Source: Phoronis australis (taxonomy: Eukaryota; Phoronida; Phoronidae). From it: a stretch of DNA of 64,000 nt. Positions 53,993-63,543 of the stretch are shown here, piece by piece (within the stretch, counting starts at the first letter, position 1; the number at the start of each line of letters is the position of its first letter). Location: positions 437,378 through 501,377 of the forward strand of contig NMRA01000197.1 in NCBI GenBank assembly GCA_002633005.1. The letters run 5' to 3'. The translations under genes were made by a program, and so were the position numbers. The notes beneath the pieces were generated by a model that was not told where the DNA came from, did no database searches, and saw only the letters and a program-made list of their open reading frames with translations.

Positions 53993-56900
53993 AAACTGAA
54001 CATTAACTCGCCTGTGGTTGTCAAATGAACATTAACCGATTCAGCATGTACGTTGCGGTTTTGAACAATAGTAAATGAATAATATACCCTCTCATTTTAC
54101 CTTGTACAAAGTTGGAATAACCAGTTGGTTTATTAATGCATGAGTTATTAGTCATTACAAAGATCAATGACATGGCAAGTTTAACTGGTTAAATAGCTAC
54201 GTAGTTATTACAGCAGAGATAAGATAGATTTTACAAATGCGTTATACTAAACGCGTTTCTCATACAGCCGCCAAAGGGATCAATCGATAACCGCTTCATA
54301 ACGGTGCATTCATACATTTAACCATATTGACATGATCATGGAAGTCAGGAAGGTATTAATCGGCACCAAGTACAATTTTAGATCAGCAAAAGCCTTCCCT
54401 TAGCGAGATGTGTATGCATGGGGCACTAAAATTAGAGTGCTGTCACCTGTAATTTGCGGACAATTAAAACCTCTCTATTTTTGCCCTGGTCATTTGGTCA
54501 TCCTCCTCGTGCTTTAATTAATGACCACTAGATATTGCACAATAATCATGGAAAAGATTGTTGGTATTTGTAACCGAACGGAAATTGCCAAACATTACTT
54601 TTAATAGTGAGCGAAAGCTGTATTCTCAAGATCAACTCGCGCAAAATGGACCCGCACACGAAATACAAGCCACGCACGTTGTAGTGAAGGGAACTTATTA
54701 ATATCTCAAGAGCAATCTTTCTAATTGTTTACACTTTTATTGCCACATTGGGCCATTTGAAGTAACACGATTCTTGAAGAGGTACTTTAAAATTGTTTAC
54801 AATCGTGATAAACATTGTAATAACCACTTCAGACACGTAACTGATCAATATGCATTTTCTGTAACCTGTCTAATCAATGCTCACGATACCGGTCATTCAG
54901 AGCTCTAGCAATGAACCCGCGACGAATGTTCTCCGTTCCACCACGGTGAGCCAAAATCAACTGACATGTTCAGAAACCGCCCTGTCTGGGAAAGCCGTTC
55001 TTGCAAGTGAATTGGATTTTAATGCAATGGCTGACTTTTTGCTTCTTCCATGAGGTCCGCAAAGTTCCACTAAATATTTGGTTGATCTACTGCAGAAAAC
55101 TTACTTTTGAAACTGAATAATAATGGACTCCCTAAGAAAATTAAGAAATAAAACTATAACTTAGTGTTCACATAACGTTTGTTAACTTGCAGCAGTAAGT
55201 CTACAATAATAACCTTAGTAGCTTACCTCTACACTGTACCTCATTTGTGGGGGTTGTTATGGAGGGAGAATTTGGGATTGTTATGGGCGAATGGGCCACA
55301 GGGGATCGGTGTCACGTTGCCCCGGAGCCTGCTTTGGCTCTCGACGCCACTAGTCGGAGTACTTTGTTTTGGTTTTAAGCTTATCTCAAACCTTATTTAG
55401 TGGCCTCCATTCTAACTCGTATATGAAAAAATTAAGCTTTGTCAACTAGTAAAAGCATATATTTTTGAAAGAAAAAAAGATCAGGATATATAAAAATATG
55501 TTTTGTATTTATGTACCATCATTATTATTACGTGAACACCTTTAAAGAAAGGCATATTCATAGCAAAATAACCCCTCGGTCGATTTTAATGAAACCTTTT
55601 TTAAATGAAAACTTCACCATTTACCTCAAAAACACTGTTAATAGTTTTCGATTAGTCTTTTCGTTTGGTTTCTATGACAAATCAACTCGCAAAACGCAAG
55701 GTATTTTTGTAGAAAATAGAAGTCGTATTCGTCTTTGCTACATTACGCAAAAACTAGGCTTTAATATCAAAATCATCACAGCCTTTTTGAGATTGATGAA
55801 TAAATATTGAGTTTGGAAAGTTTCAGCGAAATCCACCAAGCCGTTTTCGAGAACCCGTGTTCCTAAGTTCAAATTAAGTCCATTTGCCGAAGACGAGAAA
55901 ACGCCGATTAAACTGGAACGAGTGAAAATCTCAATTTGTTTTCGTTCAATATAACCAATACATTCCTAAACCACGTTAGCTATTTCAACATTCAATTGCA
56001 ATGTCAACTGAATTTCCAGTGAGTAATTAACTTAATTATCTTTAAAACGTACTGTCCCCAGCCACAAAGGTGGGATCAACTGTTACTGTTGTTTGGCCTA
56101 CTTAAAAGTAGGTCACAGTTTATTGTTATACACATAGTCTGTACAAGTCACGTGCCGGGAGACTATCGAGACGTCGTTAGCATGAGATCGAAACAGCGAA
56201 ATTCCAGTCTACTTGAATTAAGGAATATGGGCGAGGATTTAGCTCTTTTCACAACTTGCTGTGTTCGTGAAAACTTTTGTCTTTGTTTTCCCCGGCACCT
56301 TTCTATCATAAATATACCTCTTTGACTCAATACTATGGCAACTCGGTGAATGAAAGAATTGACCTATCGCCAGGATTTTGAGTGACGTCTGAACTGACCA
56401 TTTAGAACGCAGCATTATTGGCACACCTTCGTTTCCAAGCCGTCATTTTACCCGACAAACAACATGTTGCTGGGTAAAACTAATTGTTTGTTACTCGACA
56501 TTACGCAAAGGGGCGGAGCTTGCGATAGGTCAATTGGCGGTACATACGAAGCTGCTCTGTACCTGGCGGGAGATTCGCTTTGAGTGGCAGCCCTTTGACC
56601 ACGGATAAGTTGTAAACAAATATCCACGCGGTTGTGCGGTTTCAAGGTGGTTCTGCTAAATCTTTTTTTTCTCGCTACACGGTATATAATTTGTACTTGC
56701 AATTTCCCGAGAATCAAGATAAGGTACTTTGCTAGACACGTGAAATATTGTGAAAATGACCAATTTTTGTGAATAAGGTTTGAGATAACCTTAATACGTC
56801 CACTTACAGTAATTTACCAGTTCAACATAACAACACCGTGAACCGAACTGACTTAAAATTGATTGCTACAACGAGAAGATTCACCTACGTAATGTATATT

Positions 56901-57472
56901 TTTTCGAGTTCACGACTTTTACTTGACCTGGTGTAGCGCTTTGTGAGACTGGAACATTTGACGTAAATTTCGCATTCTAATATGAGCAAGTGATATGTGA
57001 AATAAGACTTTCTTGTTATTACTGTGAAGGACTAGATGGAAACATCATCCATCAGTAGTAATAGCAGAAGCAGAAGTTGAAATAGCAATAGTAGTAGTGG
57101 TGGTGGTGGTGGTGGTGGTGGTGGTGGTGATTATAGTAGTAGTAGTGATAGAAGTAGTAGTAGTAGTAGTAGCAGTAGCAATAGTAGTAATCAGTACTAG
57201 TAGTGGTACTTGTAGGACTAAGAGTAGTACTAGGAGCAATAGTACTACTAATATCTAAGTACGGCGCCATGGATATTTGTTAACTTACTTGAATATATAA
57301 GAATTGTTTGTAAAACCGAAGAATGGAACTGTATAGGTCATCATCCATATATTTCCCCCACCACAGTCAAAGTAAGGTCTACTCCAATGCCCGTCTTCGT
57401 AATTCACGCTTATAATATCGTCATCCTCCACAGGCCCGTGCACTGTCCCATTGTACCGCATCATACGCTTTC
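32277..57472 (-). CDS. GPR158/GPR179-like class C receptor, 3' twelve coding exons (5' end missing)
   Basis: This is an orphan-type class C GPCR of the plasma membrane. Vertebrate GPR158 has been described as a metabotropic glycine receptor that works through RGS7-Gbeta5. Twelve minus-strand exons join in phase to give about 560 residues and a TAG stop (32277-32279). Order: end of the Cache-type ectodomain, EGF-like Cys-rich stretch, seven membrane segments, short cytoplasmic tail. Family marks are WSRPYFDCG, VDINQCPL, YKCVCQKGFYFP, CLPC..DCDEC.DYSPC, KAASPLL, DVWDY, ELLFLLWG, HTQLTTTVTLAF and FKRLYMQLELLK. All junctions are GT-AG. The exon encoding the signal peptide and the first part of the ectodomain were not found. 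The tail is far shorter than in vertebrate GPR158. A precise orthology (158 versus 179) cannot be set, since the invertebrate receptor may predate that split. Confidence 0.88.
34133..34153. other. Poly-G run with an ambiguous base
   Basis: About 20 G bases end in an N at 34153. A similar gggggggggn is at about 36890-36899. Both look like places where sequencing or assembly broke down on a homopolymer. They lie in the intron between exons 37461-37566 and 33147-33329. Confidence 0.8.
34660..34815 (-). repeat. Intact copy of a repeat that is interrupted at 44 kb
   Basis: The text gcgaataaaatgacactccg, gccctaaaatcacctctaat and ttggttaaggaac reappears at 44290-44332 and 44741-44800. There it is split by a 408-bp MITE. 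Orientation is given only relative to the host intron and is not informative. Confidence 0.6.
35525..35856. repeat. 110-112-bp tandem repeat, three copies
   Basis: Copies start at 35525, 35635 and 35747 with agtgactgcataatttcttt and end cattgcacgct. They are nearly identical, so the expansion is recent. The array lies in the intron between exons 33147-33329 and 37461-37566. Confidence 0.93.
36079..36146. repeat. 34-bp tandem duplication
   Basis: Two copies of aagtaatcaattgagctatg plus gattggttggagtg follow one another. A second small repeat (gcgcctatatgcatttagac, two to three copies) lies at about 36447-36505. Confidence 0.85.
37461..41870 (-). CDS. GPR158-like membrane segments 2-7
   Basis: Exons in transcript order: 41870-41802 (TM2, VLKAASPLLLCIILLGALLL), 40487-40378 (end of TM2 and TM3, with SEISCSLRVWFREIGF), 39939-39794 (second intracellular loop and TM4, RISVVFRVRSARRVKISDTD), 39088-39020 (extracellular loop 2, SSGLKAYQCAFDVWDY), 38460-38322 (TM5 and TM6, ELLFLLWGIRLC and FNESRFISWAIYNE) and 37566-37461 (TM7, LLYIVLFVHTQLTTTVTLAF). 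The Cys of TM3 (EISC) and of loop 2 (YQC) are the pair expected to form the conserved disulfide. Phases agree at all five joins. The loop 2 and TM2 exons are both 69 nt. Confidence 0.87.
37927..38015. repeat. 45-bp tandem duplication
   Basis: Two copies of tgtcacaaaaacagggtcat plus 25 bases differ at about one base. They lie in the intron between exons 37461-37566 and 38322-38460. Confidence 0.88.
39340..39690. repeat. Single arm of the foldback repeat found at 47-48 kb
   Basis: It shares the order of landmarks with 47270-47660: gggtcacg or aggtcacg, acaacagtatcaataaca-like text, tttatgcatttttttatgaaa-like text, aaaagtgga, cagaacagt, atttctgagat-like text, and ttggacgttttt or ttggacattttt. 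It is in the intron between the TM4 and loop 2 exons of the receptor. Confidence 0.6.
43051..57472 (-). CDS. GPR158-like ectodomain exons and first membrane segment
   Basis: Exons in transcript order: 57472-57289, 49260-49140, 44122-43979 and 43245-43051. The first begins two bases into a codon, so at least one earlier exon exists. It carries GHWSRPYFDCGGGNIWMMTY and VPFFGF, the end of the Cache-like ligand-binding fold. The second continues with KGTSGIDIDLQKVDINQCPL. The third is an EGF-like loop (YKCVCQKGFYFPNVTAVN) with possible glycosylation at NVT. The fourth has the Cys cluster SCLPCSPDCDECIDYSPC and then a hydrophobic run (VLRTCLLVLACVIMCGIIF), the first membrane segment. Introns between them are large (8.0, 5.0 and 0.7 kb) and rich in repeats. 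Confidence 0.87.
44333..44740. mobile_element. 408-bp MITE with ~40-bp inverted repeats, nested in an older repeat
   Basis: The left end cctgggcccggtctctaatc plus tttgtactcgaaacgaactc is the inverted copy of the right end ...gagttccgtttcgagtaaaa plus agattggagaccgggccctgg. The interior is rich in aactcgaa motifs. The flanks on both sides match one uninterrupted copy at 34660-34815, which shows that this element inserted into that repeat. Confidence 0.82.
46526..46834 (-). CDS. THAP-type zinc-finger reading frame within a GPR158-like intron
   Basis: This 102-residue frame has a THAP (C2CH) DNA-binding domain: Cys14-x4-Cys19 in MLRCIVPACLN, then SFFRLLREPEMLRKWL, and Cys69-x2-His72 in LRVCGRHFVDSDF. 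The better start is Met11 (about 46804), as THAP domains sit at the protein's N terminus. The AVPxxF box normally closing the domain is not evident (RLTKELSIRS follows), and no downstream exon was recognised. It could be the first exon of a small gene or a fragment of a P-element-like transposase, which also carries a THAP domain. It lies in the 5-kb intron between receptor exons 49140-49260 and 43979-44122, on the same strand. Confidence 0.6.
   Translation of the reverse strand: MWFICRVNAAMLRCIVPACLNYEAAKKAGMSFFRLLREPEMLRKWLAVVKNEKYTANSKYEAVKHLRVCGRHFVDSDFSNEFRLTKELSIRSVACACSRRIS
47270..48055. repeat. Foldback element: two inverted arms of about 370-390 bp
   Basis: The left arm (47270-47660) and right arm (about 47690-48055) are diverged inverted copies. 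Landmarks in order are aggtcacg...ccatg, aaaaaaggtac, ctcaaaaacgct, ttttgatagc, tgaaa..gttcat or cttcgtatg, agccatttctgagat, and ttggccaa. The centre is near 47672. A single related arm is at 39340-39690. No coding sequence is seen. Confidence 0.75.
50338..50477. repeat. 47-bp tandem repeat, three copies
   Basis: The unit gtagcgttgaaagtgggtgt plus 27 bases is repeated three times with almost no change. Confidence 0.92.
50743..51835. mobile_element. Nested inverted repeats, probable composite MITE
   Basis: An inner inverted pair, 50808-50857 and 51329-51384, shares cttgag...tcgctggttccc and agccagcacgcaggtatcac. An outer pair, about 50743-50812 and 51771-51835, shares ggctaaaccgatcagcgcca and ttgaggcttgggg or ttgagtcttgggg. 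The two pairs touch at the left. This suggests one element inserted next to, or into, another of related sequence. No transposase is seen. Confidence 0.7.
52901..53096. repeat. 20-bp minisatellite, about ten copies
   Basis: The unit atgtatgaacacacattacg repeats with variants (acttatgaac, accc for acac). The variant pattern itself recurs as a longer block (52921-52980 against 53001-53060), showing expansion in steps. Confidence 0.93.
53919..53990. repeat. CA / CACACG microsatellite
   Basis: A (ca)n tract is mixed with (cacacg)n over about 72 bp. It lies in the largest receptor intron. Confidence 0.95.
57055..57260. repeat. Trinucleotide microsatellite (GGT and AGT runs) next to a receptor exon
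   Basis: About a dozen ggt repeats and many agt or agc triplets end some 30 bp from the exon at 57289-57472. Ser/Thr-only reading frames on the minus strand here are artefacts of the repeat. Confidence 0.92.
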
Positions 57473-58601
57473 CTGAAATCAATAATACTTCACTTCAGTG
57501 AAAGTTGATAAGCTGGTTCTTTTTTAGTGAGTGGCATTAATGCCAAACAAAGAGAGGTGTTATGTAGCATCAAGTACAATTGTGTAAAATGTTTACGCTT
57601 TTCGGCAATCACGAGAGACGACGGTACGCAGTATCAAACGCCTTCATGAAATCTACCAGAATGCTATCATTTGCTTGTCATAAAGCACAGAAACACCATC
57701 AAGTTGGTGAATCGGAAAGAAAACATAACGAAATGGTTTCAAATCTGCACAACGACGGGCAAAAACTAGAACACCCACATATAAACTCTTTCTTTCCCAA
57801 TCTACTTTGCATTCTTGTCTTCAAGATGAGCTGTGAAGATTGATCTCATCATCGGTCCATTTTAAAAGGTGAAAAAAAGAGCTTTCGAAAATAAAAACGG
57901 CAATGACCCATCTCCAGTTCGTTTGCTTAATGGTGCATTTGATTGAAAAACGCAAAACACGCCTGAATGTGATTCATTCCATCACCATGCATTTGATTCG
58001 CGTGATCTCAAAAATTACAGAAGTTGTCCACATGAATGAAGGTGGTTGTAGCTACACAATTAGTCGTTTTGAAAGCTCTCTAAAATGCGATCGGAAGTGA
58101 GAATTAGGACCTCGTATTGCGATAATTATGTTGTAAATACACTTTTAGTGATATAAAATTGTTGCTGTATGACACTTGAAACATAAGTTTGAAAGTCAAC
58201 AATGACTACATTATAGAATCGTTTGTCAAATTAATGAATTAAGAATTTTCAAACATCCGAAATAAAATCGATTTTCCGTAAACTCGCACAAATCAAGTGT
58301 CAAGTAAAAGTTCCTCATATTTACTTAGCTCCAGTGACACAAAATGTCCATTATTGTCAATAAAGCTGCCGAGACGGAGTTAAAAATGGCAACTTATTTG
58401 CTGGAGATGAGTTGTTTGTGTTCTTCTGTAAAAATCTCGTAATACGACATCTTTTTACAAAAATAGAGTTCCACGTATTTCAGAATCTCGCAATATGTGT
58501 ATAAATTGGTGTGTCGTTTGATTTTATTCAAATAACAAATGATTAGAATTTCCACATTGTTGTTAAGCTTATGCTATGAAAGACTTCTACACTGTTGATG
58601 A

Positions 58602-58650
58602 GTGATGATGATGACGAAGATGATGACGAAGATGATGACGATGATGATAA
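58602..58650. repeat. GAT/GAC triplet microsatellite
   Basis: Repeats of gatgatgacgaa over about 50 bp. Confidence 0.9.
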
Positions 58651-58763
58651 CCAGCATAGTACTGAATAAATGAAAAATGGCCACCGCAGCGTCATTTTGC
58701 ACCCTACTACACAAAAACAGGCCTAGCTCTCTTTATAAGTGTGGCGTTACCATTTATACGTGT

Positions 58764-59729
58764 ATGCGGCTGTATCCGAAATAATGCGTGTTTTTCAGTA
58801 GGTGCTAGCTGTTATCCATTCCACATGTGCATTCGTAATACTGGTGGTGTTCATCTGTTAATTCGGTCTTTAATGCTTTTCATTCCATAGTTGGCATGAA
58901 ATTGAACAGTCTTTACGGCGACGTTTGCCATTTTGTAACAGGTAAGTCAAATTTCAGTCGAACAATCCGATTTTAGAAATTCGCTCCTCGGTTTTACTTG
59001 AACGTTTTTGCCCTCACGCATAACTCTACCTGGGCAGCTTCATTTTTAGGTACACGGCTCTGAAAACGCTCATATACGGAATGTGTGTCTACGCTATTTA
59101 AAATAAAAAACAGCTTATTATTTATAATGAATTATTCTTATTAAAATGTCATATGTGAGAAATTGAATTTCGGGCCTCAAAAGTGGGACCCGTATATCAA
59201 TATAGGTGCCACGCCCGAAGGCGGCCGGAGAACGGGCTCCGGAGAGCGGGGCCCGCTCTTCGGCCGTCTTCTGGCGGGGCTGTCAATATCAATATAGGGG
59301 TCCCACTTTTGAGGCCCGAAATTCAATTTCTTACCTATGCCATTTTAATAAGAATATGTCATTTTATATAAGAAGCCGTTTTTTGTATTTTAAATAGCGC
59401 AGACACACATTCCGTATATTATGAGCGTCTTTAGGACCACGTACCTAAAAATGAATCTGCCGCAGGTAGATTTAGGTGTGAGGGTCAAACGTTCAATAAA
59501 ATCGAGGAGCGAAATTCTAAAATCTGCTTGTTCGACTGAAATTTGACTTACCTGTTACAAAATGACAGACGTGGACGTAAAGGCTGTTCAATTTCATGCT
59601 AAGTATGGAATGAAAAGCATTAAAGACCGAATTAACAGATGAACACTACCAGTATTACAAATGCATATGCGGAAGAGATAAACGCTAGCACCTACTGAAA
59701 AACACGCATTATTTCGGATACAGCCGCAT
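58764..59729. repeat. Imperfect palindrome of nearly 1 kb with a GC-rich centre
   Basis: The left arm starts atgcggctgtatccgaaata and the right arm ends tatttcggatacagccgcat. Pairing continues inward through gtgctagc, ttaattcggtctttaatgct, tttgtaacaggtaagtcaaa, acggaatgtgtgt and gaatttcgggcctcaaaagt, with few gaps. The midpoint is near 59246. The innermost 90 bp is strongly GC-rich and pairs on itself (gggctccggagagcggggcc). Arms are about 480 bp. It may be a foldback transposon or an inverted duplication. No gene is visible in it. Confidence 0.88.
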
Positions 59730-60149
59730 AAGAATAAGAATAAGTCAGTTTTAAATAATAAGCTGTTACAAGTGATCTGTATTGTGAGTGAGAAAACAAA
59801 AGCAAATTCACAGCAGAAAACATCCCAAGAAAATTTTCCACAAGAAAATACTTGGTGAAAACGCGTTGCCAAGGAGAAAACACGGAATGAATACCATATA
59901 TTTTATCTGAATCGACATTGGTATTTCAAGCGGCAATTTTATTAGATTCTAGAATGCTAAGCAAGAGTCTAGCACTCCAACATTTCCACTTTCGCAAGCA
60001 ATTCGCGAGATTACGCTAAATATTGCCTTGTATTTTAAACGAGAACACGTGATTTTGGCTAGATTTTTGTAGTCGCGAGACAGCTACTGTCCAGGTTAAC
60101 AATACTTTTTCAAACCCTTGATTTACTTCCACATTATCAACTTGGATTG

Positions 60150-60364
60150 CAGTGGCGGATCTAGGATATCATAAGGGGGGGCAACTTGTTGCCTCGGAAA
60201 TTGGGCAAAGCACGATTGTATGCGCACAGGCGGCCCGAAAGTTGCGGGGGCCGGGGATGCAGAGCTTCTGTTCAGAAAGAAAATCTATCGGTGGACTAAA
60301 ATAAAAAAACCGGGAACACGATTCCGGTGGGGTCTGAGCCCCCACCCCCCTCATCCGCTACCAG
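60150..60364. mobile_element. Probable MITE related to the 161-bp family
   Basis: It opens cagtggcggatctaggatat with a G-run like its relatives. A plausible right end is ccccctcatccgctaccag. The terminal match is loose and no target duplication is certain. Confidence 0.4.
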
Positions 60365-60703
60365 TCCTATTTGCTGAACCCAATATTTCCTCACGCTTCA
60401 CGCCGTTGCTGTTTCAGTTTGCTTGCGGCAGCCAAAGGGTGGAGGGGGGGGGGGCGGGCCTCCTGCCAACCCCCCTAAATCCCCTATGGCTTGTCAACAT
60501 ATTAAACGTTGACATATCGTTCTCAGTTACAGTAACTGCAGCATGCAAACATTAAAATTGCTCTATCAAACAACAGGTTGTAGAAAAATGTCGACAATGT
60601 GTTTCACCAGCATCCTTTGGGGAAGTCGTATTGTTTAAACTTGTTTGTTAGTTTATCTTTTATTGAAAAAAGCAGTGAAAAATTTGTCAAATTTGGAGGT
60701 AAT

Positions 60704-60864
60704 CAGTGGCGGATTTAGAGGGGGGATAAGGGGGCCATGCCCCCCTAAAATTCTCCCAGATTCCATTTGGCAGGTGAGTACGGGGGTGCGAATGTCTGAC
60801 GGGCAATATCCTGGCTAATACTCTGCCCTGGCCCCCCTAACTCAAAATCCTGGATCCGCCCCTA
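60704..60864. mobile_element. 161-bp MITE with 5-bp target duplication GTAAT
   Basis: Ends are cagtggcggatttag... and ...ggatccgccccta, flanked by gtaat on both sides (60699-60703 and 60865-60869). It is the same family and exact length as 28355-28515, in opposite orientation. Confidence 0.85.
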
Positions 60865-61304
60865 GTAATAACCCGATGTTTTATCGCTCAGATCTCTTGT
60901 TTCATTAAGTTTGATATGATCTCTTTTATTGGAACAATTTATACTGATTAGCAGGAACAAACTAAAATGTCAAATTAGTCTATTTATCTTTTATTGGAAT
61001 AATTAATACCGATTGGCAGGAAGAAATTAACAGTTAGTCAATTGTCATATCAATAGAAACAGGGACAAAACAGACAAGACAAATTACAAAACTTCGCGCT
61101 GACAATGAGCATTGACTGAGATTCTGAAATTTAAAAAGCTAGTTCGTCAAATCTTGATTTAGTTCACGCTATTTCAATTCTTCTCTCAATCTAAGCATTC
61201 GAGGTCACGAGTTCACTCAAAAAGATAAAACTCCACTGATTACCCATTGACGTCATTATTCGACATTTTAAAGACACATTATCTATGAAAAAAGTAGTTT
61301 TCTG

Positions 61305-61385
61305 ACTGATATCGGCCCCAACACGGAATCGAAATCACGACCCCAGCAGTCGCAGTCCAACACTCTGCTGACAGAGCTACACCAA
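61305..61385 (-). repeat. tRNA-like sequence, degenerate (SINE or tRNA remnant)
   Basis: On the minus strand an A-box-like tagctctgtcagcagag (61378-61362) precedes a B-box-like gtgatttcgattccg (61329-61315) at tRNA spacing. The T-arm does not pair well, so it is not called as a working tRNA. The surrounding frame at 61279-61551 is probably part of the same repeat. Confidence 0.5.
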
Positions 61386-63169
61386 ACTCAATAATAGTAG
61401 AGTAAATTGGTAAAGCCACCGTCCTTGATTTCGGCGAACGGATTTTGTAGCTCTTATCAAGAAGTTCATTCCATCCAACAATAATTTCGAAAATGTGTTT
61501 CTCGGCCGAAAAACCGTATTCTAGCCCTTTGACTTCCTGACACAACTCCAAGGTGGTGATCTTGAAGAACTAGAATTGTGCGAAACTCCAATTCTAATGC
61601 AAATAAATAAAACAATGAATTACATAATTCAAAATTTTAATATGACAAAAAGAATCCCCATCTGATGTTATGAGTTACTATGGTAACCATGCAATCAGAT
61701 TCATTTGCTAGGCATTATTAATTTGCAATTGCTTCATTAGATTTGATTTAACTGATGTGATACATATCGAACGCGTTTAATTTAACACAATCAAGTGTTA
61801 ACCAAATTTCGTTGTCTCAAAACAATCCTTCCAACACAAAATTGCAATTAGTGCCAAATGTGTTTTCCGTGTCTTACAAAAACTGACTGCTACAGCTATC
61901 CAAAGACACTATTGTAATTTTGCGCTTATTTGCACAAAAATAATGACAAAATCGTCGTTTTTTTGGTTTTGTAAGACCGACTCTCATACATAGTAGAAAT
62001 TGCGCTTTAGTGATGCATATACTGTTCAAAATATTATTTCCCTGAGAGATTAACGCATTATTACACTAAATCAGTTTATCTTCGACATATGTCCTTCAAA
62101 AATATACGAGTGCTGAATAAGTTGTTCGAGGACGGCAGTTATTTACCACATCTGTCTATAAATTCGGCAAATACGTTAGTCACGCATGCCGATTCTAGCA
62201 AACTTTGTAAGGCGTTTTTCATTTTTTCCCAAAAGATTTGAGAGTTGATGGGAGAGGTGAGAATAATGATTTTAAAAACCCAAGATTTCCGCTCAGAAAT
62301 GTTATAATTTGTTATTAAAAAGAACAGCAAATCCCGTAACAACAAATAATCACCTCACAAGTGTAGAAGACATTCAGCTTAAAAAGAGCATTTAAATTAA
62401 AATTTCACGAAATCGTCATTTTCACAAAAATTGAATTTTTCCATTTCATAGTAATTTTAAAGCTTAGGGTAAACGTTTTTTCAGTAAATGTAATTTTATC
62501 TAAAACAATACCTTATACATTGCTATGTGGTTTAAAAATAGAAAAATGTGTCTTAGTGAGCTACGACAATGTCGTCACGGAGACCGCATTCAGACGTTTG
62601 GAATTAAGTCGTGGCATATTATGTGCTTTTCAAATAAAAAACACACTAAACCTCCGCTTAATCCCATTGAGTCACGAATCAATAATGAAGCAGTTTTCGC
62701 TATTTTCGTTGGTCCCGAGGTGAGTTTGTGATCTCGGTTGATGTCCATTGTCTCCGTAGCTGATGACAATAATTTGCAAACTAGCTAACAGGATGCGGTA
62801 ACAGTTGGCAGAACTTTCTAAAACAGGTGAATAATACCGTTGAGAAAAATCCGATTATCCGTTTCCGCGTCTATGTGGTACTATTGAACTAATGATAACT
62901 CACTTTTTAAAACAAATTAGCGGTATTCAAGTTCCACGATTAGTTTATGTCCCCAGATTAGTTTGCCTGGTAATTTGGAACACGCGCACTACGTGTTCAA
63001 TAATGTATCCTCGAAATGTCAACGACCCTGTGATCTGGATTCGCAAGGGAGAAAAACGAACTCAGTTAGCTTGTCGAAGTCTACTGTAGATGAACACGTA
63101 CTGCAATAACACGAATTATAAATTAAGGAAAAGAAAGGATGATGTAATTTTTGAGCTAAAAATGTCTTT

Positions 63170-63543
63170 CACACTATACGAGTTACACTGGAACAAGTAA
63201 CTCCTGGAACAAATTGTCACTAGACTTGAGTAGTAGTGTGGACGCTATTTGTGTTGGAGCCTCTTGACTCACGTGCGACAACTTACCCTCACCTTCTCCA
63301 GGAAGGATAATTTAATGTAGGGTAACTTGCTCCGGCGCAAGTCCTAGTGTGGACGCAAACCTATAAACAAGGCGGACGTAATTATCACTGAGCTGTGCGT
63401 ATGGTCAGTTACACATATAACGGTGTCACTAATTGTTTTTGCGCCATATTTGTCGCATGGTGTACAGAGTGTGTAGTGTGGACATTCGGCCGAACGGAGC
63501 AACATGCTCCAGGGCAAGTTGATCCAGTTTAACTCGTAGTGTG
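63170..63543. mobile_element. MITE-like inverted repeat pair
   Basis: The left cacactatacgagttacact and the right agtttaactcgtagtgtg are inverted copies, with looser pairing (ctggaaca/tgatccag) for about 25 bp more. Internal tagtgtggacg motifs occur several times. The ends are diverged. Confidence 0.5.

Noticed and set aside
55511-55810. 99-codon plus-strand frame
   Set aside because: AT-rich composition and no motif. It resembles the non-coding repeat style seen elsewhere in the same intron.
57052-57270. Two minus-strand frames made of Tyr/His or Thr/Ile runs
   Set aside because: They are direct translations of the ggt/agt trinucleotide microsatellite.
61279-61551. 90-codon minus-strand frame
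   Set aside because: Its C-terminal part overlaps a tRNA-like sequence, so it is best seen as SINE-type repeat.
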